From the NCBI GenBank assembly GCA_036495225.1, contig DASXNG010000246.1, positions 1-10,478 on the forward strand: 10,478 nt of DNA, written 5' to 3'. Source of the stretch: Galbitalea sp036495225. GTDB taxonomy: Bacteria; Actinomycetota; Actinomycetes; Actinomycetales; Microbacteriaceae. The stretch's first letter is position 1; each line of letters starts with the position of its first letter. The translations under genes were made by a program, and so were the position numbers. Below are positions 5,363 through 10,478 of the stretch, piece after piece. The notes beneath the pieces are model-generated. The model was not told where the DNA came from, did not search any database, and was given only the letters and a program-made list of their open reading frames with translations.

Positions 5363-6409
5363 ATGTCTTTCTCCGTCGCAGTAGCAGGCGCGAGCGGCTA
5401 CGCGGGTGGTGAACTTCTTCGCATTCTGAGCAGTCACCCCGAGTTCGCAGTGACAACGGTCACCGCGTTCAGCAACGCCGGCGAACAGCTGGGCAGCGTG
5501 CAGCCGCACCTGCGTTCACTCGCCGACCTGACCCTCGTCGACACAACACCGGAGAACCTCGCCGGGCACGAGATCGTTTTCCTCGCCCTGCCGCACGGCA
5601 AGTCCGGCGAGATCACTGCGGCTCTGGATGATTCGACTCTCGTCATCGACTGCGGCGCCGATCACCGTCTCGCCGATCCGGCCCAGTGGGAGAAGTTCTA
5701 CGGCGGCGACTACTTCGGCGCCTGGCCGTACGGCCTGCCGGAGCTCGTCCTCGCCGACGGCACCAAGCAGCGCGCCAACCTCCTCGGTGCCAAGCGGGTC
5801 GCGGTGCCCGGCTGCAACGTGACCGCCATCACTCTGGGGCTGGCGCCAGGCATCCGCGCTGGTGTGATCGAGCCGGATGACCTGGTCGCGGTTCTCGCTG
5901 TCGGCACGTCCGGCGCGGGCAAGGCCCTCAAACCGGATCTCCTTGCGAGCGAGGTGATGGGGTCGGCGTCCGCATACGCGGTTGGCGGCACGCACAGGCA
6001 CACGCCCGAGATCATCCAGAATTTGTCCGCAGCCGGGGGAACGGCAGTGACGATTTCGTTCACGCCAATGCTGGTGCCAATGTCTCGCGGCATCCTCGCG
6101 ACCTCGACGGCGAAGCTCGCGCCGGGTGCCACCGAAGCGAGCATCCGCGAGGCGTTCGAGAGTGCATACGCCGATGAGCCCTTCGTTCACGTGCTCCCGG
6201 CGGGCCAGTTCCCGCGCACCAGTGACACTCTCGGCGCCAACACAGCGCTCATCGGCATCGCAGTCGACGAGGCTGCCGGCCGGGTCGTCACGATTACCGC
6301 CATCGACAACCTCGTCAAGGGGACAGCCGGCGCCGCCATCCAGTCGGCGAACATCGCGCTCGGCCTCGAAGAAACACTCGGCCTGAACCAGAACGGAGTC
6401 GCTCCGTGA
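5363..6409 (+). CDS. argC: N-acetyl-gamma-glutamyl-phosphate reductase
   Basis: ArgC catalyses the NADPH-dependent reduction of N-acetylglutamyl 5-phosphate to N-acetylglutamate 5-semialdehyde, the third step of arginine synthesis. The 348-residue protein is of normal length. The N-terminal Rossmann motif GASGYAGGELLR spans 9-20. The catalytic cysteine is Cys151 in VPGCNVTA. The HRHTPEI segment (211-217) holds the conserved active-site histidine. GTSGAGKA (181-188) and GSASAYAVGGTH (200-211) are family signatures. The ATG at 5363 is preceded by AAGG at 5352-5355 with seven bases of spacing, and the protein begins as ArgC proteins usually do. It is the first gene of the arg operon. Its TGA overlaps the argJ GTG by four bases. 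A leader ORF and RNA stems upstream may control its expression. Confidence 0.98.
   Translation: MSFSVAVAGASGYAGGELLRILSSHPEFAVTTVTAFSNAGEQLGSVQPHLRSLADLTLVDTTPENLAGHEIVFLALPHGKSGEITAALDDSTLVIDCGADHRLADPAQWEKFYGGDYFGAWPYGLPELVLADGTKQRANLLGAKRVAVPGCNVTAITLGLAPGIRAGVIEPDDLVAVLAVGTSGAGKALKPDLLASEVMGSASAYAVGGTHRHTPEIIQNLSAAGGTAVTISFTPMLVPMSRGILATSTAKLAPGATEASIREAFESAYADEPFVHVLPAGQFPRTSDTLGANTALIGIAVDEAAGRVVTITAIDNLVKGTAGAAIQSANIALGLEETLGLNQNGVAP
6394..6406 (+). promoter_or_regulatory. Hairpin masking the argJ ribosome binding site
   Basis: CGGAG (6394-6398) pairs perfectly with CUCCG (6402-6406) around a UCG loop. The 5' strand is the argJ Shine-Dalgarno sequence GGAG (6395-6398), and the last paired base is the first base of the argJ GTG start. 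A ribosome finishing argC would melt it, so this fits translational coupling. The stem is short and overlaps coding sequence, so it may be fortuitous. Confidence 0.4.
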
Positions 6410-7551
6410 GCGTCACAGCAGCACAGGGATTCGTCGCAACCGGCATCGAGGTCGGCCTCAAAAAGAGCGGCGGCAAGGACGTCGCGATCGTCCAGAACCT
6501 CGGACCACAGAAGGCCGCCGCGGTCGTCTTCACGAGCAACCGCGCGAAGGCGAACCCGATCATCTGGTCCCAGCAGGTCATTACCGACGGGATCGTCGAG
6601 GCGATCATCCTGAATTCGGGTGGCGCGAATTGCTACACCGGCGCCAAGGGCTTCCAGGTCACGCACTCGACGGCTGAGGCAGTCGGCGAGAAGCTCGGAG
6701 TCTCGGCAGGCGACGTCCTGGTGTGTTCGACCGGTCTGATCGGCGACCAGCTACCGCTCGAGAAGATCGTCGCCGGCATCGAAATCGCAACGCTGACGAA
6801 GGATGGCGGCGATGCGGCATCCGAGGCGATTCTGACGACAGACACTCACGCCAAGCGTTCGATCGTCACGGCCGATGGCTGGACGATCGGCGGCATGGCC
6901 AAGGGCGCGGGGATGCTCGCGCCCGGGCTCGCCACGATGCTGGTCGTCATCACGACAGACGCAGTGGTCGACTCGGCTTCGCTTGACACCGCACTCCGGG
7001 CAGCAACCCACGTCACGTTCGACCGTCTCGACTCGGACGGCTGCATGTCGACGAACGACCAGGTCACGCTGCTGGCGAGCGGCGCATCCGGCGTCGTCCC
7101 GGATCCGGCCGAGTTCGGTGCGGCGGTCACCGCGGTGTGCGGTGAGCTCGCGCAACTGCTTCAGGAGGACGCGGAGGGCGCAAGCCACGACATCGTGATC
7201 GAGACCGTTCACGCGGTGACGGAGGACGACGCCGTCGAGGTCGGTCGCGCGGTCGCCCGCAACAACCTGTTCAAAGCGGCCGTCTTCGGCAACGATCCAA
7301 ACTGGGGCCGTGTACTGGCCGCGATCGGCACCACGAGCGCACCCTTTGACCCGTACGACGTCGACGTGTCCATGAATGGCGTCATGGTCTGCCGCAGCGG
7401 TGAGCCGGGCGAGCCGCGCGACCTGGTCGACCTGACCGCCCGCCGCGTTCACGTGCTCATCGACCTGAAGGTGGGAGACGCAACAGCGACAATCCTCACC
7501 AACGACCTCACCCACGACTACGTTCACGAGAACAGCGCGTACAGCTCATGA
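6406..7551 (+). CDS. argJ: Glutamate N-acetyltransferase (ornithine acetyltransferase)
   Basis: ArgJ transfers the acetyl group from N-acetylornithine to glutamate, yielding ornithine and regenerating N-acetylglutamate in the cyclic arginine pathway. Some members also use acetyl-CoA, and sequence alone does not settle that here. The 381-residue precursor carries the autocleavage region KGAGMLAPGLATML (166-179). Cleavage is expected between Ala176 and Thr177, with Thr177 becoming the catalytic nucleophile of the beta chain. Ser-Thr-Gly at 108-110 matches the oxyanion-hole segment. FGNDPNWGRVLAAIG (294-308) and the C-terminal YVHENSAYSS are typical. The GTG start at 6406 overlaps the argC stop (GTGA) and has GGAG seven bases upstream. 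The stop overlaps the argB ATG by four bases. No N-acetylglutamate synthase gene is visible in the window, consistent with recycling by this enzyme. Confidence 0.97.
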   Translation: MSVTAAQGFVATGIEVGLKKSGGKDVAIVQNLGPQKAAAVVFTSNRAKANPIIWSQQVITDGIVEAIILNSGGANCYTGAKGFQVTHSTAEAVGEKLGVSAGDVLVCSTGLIGDQLPLEKIVAGIEIATLTKDGGDAASEAILTTDTHAKRSIVTADGWTIGGMAKGAGMLAPGLATMLVVITTDAVVDSASLDTALRAATHVTFDRLDSDGCMSTNDQVTLLASGASGVVPDPAEFGAAVTAVCGELAQLLQEDAEGASHDIVIETVHAVTEDDAVEVGRAVARNNLFKAAVFGNDPNWGRVLAAIGTTSAPFDPYDVDVSMNGVMVCRSGEPGEPRDLVDLTARRVHVLIDLKVGDATATILTNDLTHDYVHENSAYSS

Positions 7552-8441
7552 CGAGTGCAATATCAGAACTGGATGCCGCGGCAAAGGCCGCGGTGCTCGT
7601 TGAGTCGCTGCCCTGGCTGAAACGCTTCGCGGGCAAGATCATCGTCGTCAAGTTCGGCGGCAATGCGATGGTCGATCAGGATCTCAAGCGCACCTTCGCC
7701 GAAGACATGGTCTACCTGAGGCACGCGGGCATCCGCCCCGTCGTCGTGCATGGCGGCGGTCCGCAGATTTCTGCCGAGCTGGCGAGGCGTGGCATCCCGA
7801 GCGAGTTTCGCGGTGGTCTACGGGTCACGACGCCGGAGGTGATGCAGGTCGTCAGTGACGTGCTCCGTGACCAGGTCAATGCGGAGCTAGTAAACCTCAT
7901 CAACTTGCACGGCTCCTACGGGGTCGGGCTTTCGGGCGAATCGCAGGACCTCTTCGGAGGGCGCAAGCGCGGCACGGTCGTCGATGGTGAGCCGGTTGAC
8001 CTCGGCCTGGTTGGCGATGTCGTCGAAGTTGATGCGGCCGTCGTCCTGGAGGCACTCGACGACGGGTTCATCCCCGTGATCTCCTCGGTTGCGCCGGATC
8101 TCGACGAACCCGGGCAGTCGCTGAACGTCAACGCAGACTCCGCGGCGGCATCCCTCGCCGTCGCCCTCGAGGCCGCAAAGCTCGTCATCCTGACGGATGT
8201 CGCGGGCCTCTACAGCGACTGGCCGAACCGTGATTCGCTCGTGTCGCACCTCACCAGCGACGAACTCATTGCGCTGTTGCCAACGCTCGAGGAAGGCATG
8301 ATTCCCAAGATGACCGCCTGCCTCGATGCGGTGGAGGGCGGCGTCGACAAGGCGGCCATCATCGACGGCCGCATTCAGCATTCGATCCTGCTCGAGATCT
8401 TCACGCAGCAGGGGATTGGTACGGAGGTGGTTGCCGCGTGA
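7548..8441 (+). CDS. argB: Acetylglutamate kinase
   Basis: ArgB phosphorylates N-acetylglutamate with ATP and is usually the feedback-controlled step when the acetyl cycle is present. The 297-residue protein belongs to the amino acid kinase family. KFGGNAM (35-41) includes the likely catalytic Lys35. HGGGPQI (68-74) forms the substrate-binding loop. NVNADSAA (193-200) contains Asp197, and MIPKM (251-255) contains Lys254, matching the E. coli Asp162 and Lys217 positions. An extra N-terminal helix of about 25 residues precedes the first strand. In known arginine-sensitive hexameric kinases this helix builds the ring and the arginine site, so feedback inhibition by arginine is inferred. The ATG overlaps the argJ stop (ATGA) with no strong Shine-Dalgarno sequence, so translation probably depends on coupling. 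The stop overlaps argD. Confidence 0.98.
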   Translation: MTSAISELDAAAKAAVLVESLPWLKRFAGKIIVVKFGGNAMVDQDLKRTFAEDMVYLRHAGIRPVVVHGGGPQISAELARRGIPSEFRGGLRVTTPEVMQVVSDVLRDQVNAELVNLINLHGSYGVGLSGESQDLFGGRKRGTVVDGEPVDLGLVGDVVEVDAAVVLEALDDGFIPVISSVAPDLDEPGQSLNVNADSAAASLAVALEAAKLVILTDVAGLYSDWPNRDSLVSHLTSDELIALLPTLEEGMIPKMTACLDAVEGGVDKAAIIDGRIQHSILLEIFTQQGIGTEVVAA

Positions 8442-9640
8442 GCGAGAACACGACCCACGAAGGAGTGCACCCGGACTGGAACAGCAGGTTCGCCGACGCC
8501 ATCATGGCGTCTGCCCCGACGCCGATGGCGATTCTTGTGCGCGGCGAGGGCTGCTATGTCTGGGATGACAAGGGCAACAAGTACCTCGACTTTCTCGCTG
8601 GCATCGCCGTCAACGCCCTCGGGCACGCGCACCCGGTGCTCGTGGATGCCCTGAGTCGTCAGGTCGCGTCCGTCGCGCACATCTCCAACTACTTCGCCTC
8701 CCCGTCGCAGATCGAACTGGCCGAGCGGCTGCGCCGCCTAACCGGCGCGGGCGACCGGGGAAGGGTGTATTTCGCCAATTCGGGTGCCGAGGCGATGGAG
8801 GCCGCGATCAAGCTCGCTCGGCTCAACGATGGTCGACCGACGATCGTTGCGCTCAACAATGCGTTCCACGGCAGGACGATGGGTTCGCTCTCGCTGACCG
8901 GGAAGCCCTCTCTGCGGGATCCGTTCCTTCCGCTATTACCTGGAGTGGTGCACATCGACGCGACCTTCGAGGCCCTGGAGGCCGCGATCGACGACACGGT
9001 TGCTGCGCTCGTGCTCGAACCCATCCAGGGCGAGGCCGGCGTCGTCGATCTTCCTGACGGTTTTCTGGAGCGGGCACGCGAACTCACGCACGCTCATGGC
9101 GCGCTCCTCATTCTCGATGAGGTGCAGACCGGCGCCGGACGTACGGGTGAATGGTTCGCCTTCCAGCACACCACGATCCAGCCCGACGCCATCGCGCTTG
9201 CGAAAGGAATCGGCGGGGGAGTGCCCATCGGCGCGCTGGTGACGTTTGAGGAGACATCCGACCTCTTCCAATTGGGCCACCACGGCAGCACTTTTGGCGG
9301 TAATCCACTCGCGACTGCCGCAGCCAACGCCGTGCTCGGGGAGATTGAGCGCGCTGGACTGGTCGAGAACGCAAAGGTCAAGGGTGCGTCGATTCGCACC
9401 GCCATCGAGGGGCTCGAGTCGCCTCTCGTTGCCCAGGTGCGCGGACGTGGCCTGCTGATCGGCGTCGGACTCACCCAGCCCGTTGCGAGCAAGGTCGTCT
9501 CGGCGGCGCTCGCGCGCGGACTGATCATCAACGCGGCAAACGACAACAGCATCCGCATCGCCCCTCCGCTCATCGTGAGTGACTCTGAAGTTGCCGAATT
9601 CATAGCGAAGTTCGCGGCCGCATTGGAGGCGGCATCATGA
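8438..9640 (+). CDS. argD: Acetylornithine aminotransferase
   Basis: ArgD is a PLP enzyme that transaminates N-acetylglutamate 5-semialdehyde with glutamate to N-acetylornithine. The 400-residue length fits class III aminotransferases. The phosphate-binding segment ANSGAEAMEAAIKLAR lies at 113-128. FHGRTMGSLSLTGK (143-156) is a family signature. LDEVQTGAGRTG (226-237) includes Asp227, which contacts the pyridine nitrogen. The PLP lysine is Lys256 in ALAKGIGGG. HGSTFGGNPL (282-291) is also present. Similar enzymes act on succinyl-diaminopimelate, 4-aminobutyrate or ornithine, but position within argCJBDF makes the arginine role nearly certain. The GTG at 8438 overlaps the argB stop (GTGA), and GGAGG at 8423-8427 lies ten bases upstream. 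The stop overlaps the argF ATG. Confidence 0.97.
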   Translation: MSENTTHEGVHPDWNSRFADAIMASAPTPMAILVRGEGCYVWDDKGNKYLDFLAGIAVNALGHAHPVLVDALSRQVASVAHISNYFASPSQIELAERLRRLTGAGDRGRVYFANSGAEAMEAAIKLARLNDGRPTIVALNNAFHGRTMGSLSLTGKPSLRDPFLPLLPGVVHIDATFEALEAAIDDTVAALVLEPIQGEAGVVDLPDGFLERARELTHAHGALLILDEVQTGAGRTGEWFAFQHTTIQPDAIALAKGIGGGVPIGALVTFEETSDLFQLGHHGSTFGGNPLATAAANAVLGEIERAGLVENAKVKGASIRTAIEGLESPLVAQVRGRGLLIGVGLTQPVASKVVSAALARGLIINAANDNSIRIAPPLIVSDSEVAEFIAKFAAALEAAS

Positions 9641-10478
9641 CACGACACTTCCTGCGCGATGATGACCTCAGCCAGGCCGAGCAGCTTGCAATCCTCGACC
9701 TCGCGGAGAAGCTCAAGACCGATCGATTCCAGGCCAAGCCGCTCGCCGGACCGCAGACGGTCGCGGTGATTTTCGACAAGTCGTCGACCCGCACGCGCGT
9801 GAGTTTCGCGGTGGGAATCGCGGACCTCGGCGGCAGCCCGCTCATCATCTCGACGGCGAACAGCCAGCTCGGCGGCAAGGAGACCGCGAGCGACACAGCG
9901 CGTGTTCTCGAGCGCCAGGTCGCGGCGATCGTCTGGCGCACGTACGCGCAAAAGGGACTCGAGGAGATGGCAAACGGCACCACCGTGCCCGTCATCAACG
10001 CGTTGAGCGACGACTTCCACCCGTGCCAACTGCTCGCCGACCTGCTGACGATTCGCGAGCACACGGGCAGGCTCGCTGGACTCACCATCACCTTCCTCGG
10101 TGACGGCAGGAGCAACATGGCGCAGTCGTACGTGCTCGCCTGCGCGACCGCGGGCATCCACATCCGCATCGCATCGCCAGCCGATTACGCTCCGGATGAC
10201 GCGGTGGTGGCAGACGCGGACAAGATCGCTCTCGCGTCCGGAGGTTCCGTGACCCTGTTCACGGATCCGCTTGAGGCTGTCGCCGGAGTCGACGTGGTCG
10301 TCACAGACACCTGGGTGTCGATGGGCAAGGAAGACGAGAAGGCGGAGCGCTTGCGCAGCTTCGGCCAGTACCAGGTGAACTCAGACCTCATGGCACTCGC
10401 GGCCCCAGACGCGATCTTCCTGCACTGCCTCCCGGCCGACCGCGGGTTTGAGGTCACTGCAGAGGTCATCGACGGGCC
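9637..10478 (+). CDS. argF: Ornithine carbamoyltransferase, 3' end cut by the window
   Basis: ArgF condenses ornithine with carbamoyl phosphate to citrulline. About 280 residues are visible of an expected 300 to 310, with no stop before the right edge. The carbamoyl-phosphate loop SSTRTR is at 49-54. HPCQ is at 128-131. GDGRSNMAQS (155-164) corresponds to the usual GDGxNNM segment. The ornithine-binding SMG loop is at 228-230. HCLP (263-266) has the conserved Cys264. The residue after HCLPA is Asp268, where many relatives have His or Tyr. GGAGG (9625-9629) sits seven bases before the ATG, which overlaps the argD stop (ATGA). The SMG loop and STRTR separate it from aspartate carbamoyltransferase. 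In actinobacteria argR, argG and argH often follow, but they lie outside this window. Confidence 0.97.
   Translation, partial: MTRHFLRDDDLSQAEQLAILDLAEKLKTDRFQAKPLAGPQTVAVIFDKSSTRTRVSFAVGIADLGGSPLIISTANSQLGGKETASDTARVLERQVAAIVWRTYAQKGLEEMANGTTVPVINALSDDFHPCQLLADLLTIREHTGRLAGLTITFLGDGRSNMAQSYVLACATAGIHIRIASPADYAPDDAVVADADKIALASGGSVTLFTDPLEAVAGVDVVVTDTWVSMGKEDEKAERLRSFGQYQVNSDLMALAAPDAIFLHCLPADRGFEVTAEVIDG

Noticed and set aside
5020..5412. A 130-residue + strand ORF spanning the intergenic region and the argC start.
   Set aside because: It runs out of frame into argC, covers the hairpins and motif array, and has low-complexity Arg/Ser composition typical of GC-rich shadow frames.
9094..10161. 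A long minus-strand ORF of 355 residues opposite argD and argF.
   Set aside because: Both + strand genes are unmistakable there. Long antisense frames are common in high-GC genes, and the product matches no family I know. The same applies to the antisense ORFs at 410-1225, 2494-3519 and 6751-7527.

Overview
The window is high-GC DNA. Its start choices (GTG or ATG, several start/stop overlaps, probably leaderless mRNAs) and protein sequences fit an actinobacterium. The pheS-pheT-arg order and the 'GGTTGAGTAGCG ... GCGTAKCGAAACC' intergenic repeats point to Microbacteriaceae. The family assignment is an inference from memory and was not tested by a search.

Layout, all genes on the + strand: (1) Positions 1-406 contain no clear gene. 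They hold a composite inverted repeat (arms 37-122 and 261-336), a 58-bp imperfect palindrome inside it, a 20-bp tandem duplication, and a probable pheS promoter placed for leaderless translation. (2) pheS (407-1447) and pheT (1447-3978) encode the alpha and beta subunits of phenylalanyl-tRNA synthetase and overlap by one base. (3) Positions 3979-4177 hold a second, simpler repeat hairpin of the same family, just after pheT. (4) A secreted lipoprotein with a C-terminal LysM domain (4178-5002) stands alone between the two conserved blocks. (5) Positions 5003-5362 form a 360-bp regulatory region. It has a cluster of five GGCGGGAGT-type motifs, a sigma70-like promoter, a 21-codon arginine-rich leader ORF starting at the predicted transcription start, and competing RNA stems. 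(6) argC-argJ-argB-argD-argF (5363 to beyond the right edge) is the arginine operon, and every junction is a 4-nt start/stop overlap.

The arg genes encode a contiguous route. ArgB phosphorylates N-acetylglutamate, ArgC reduces the product to the semialdehyde, ArgD transaminates it to N-acetylornithine, ArgJ moves the acetyl group back to glutamate and releases ornithine, and ArgF carbamoylates ornithine to citrulline. ArgF is cut by the window edge after about 280 residues.

The most interesting candidate is the leader of the arg operon: a possible ribosome-mediated arginine attenuator, with seven Arg codons in 21 and three CGT codons in a row inside a hairpin that competes with a downstream stem. 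The evidence is positional and structural only. GC-rich DNA yields Arg-rich ORFs by chance, so comparative data are needed to decide.
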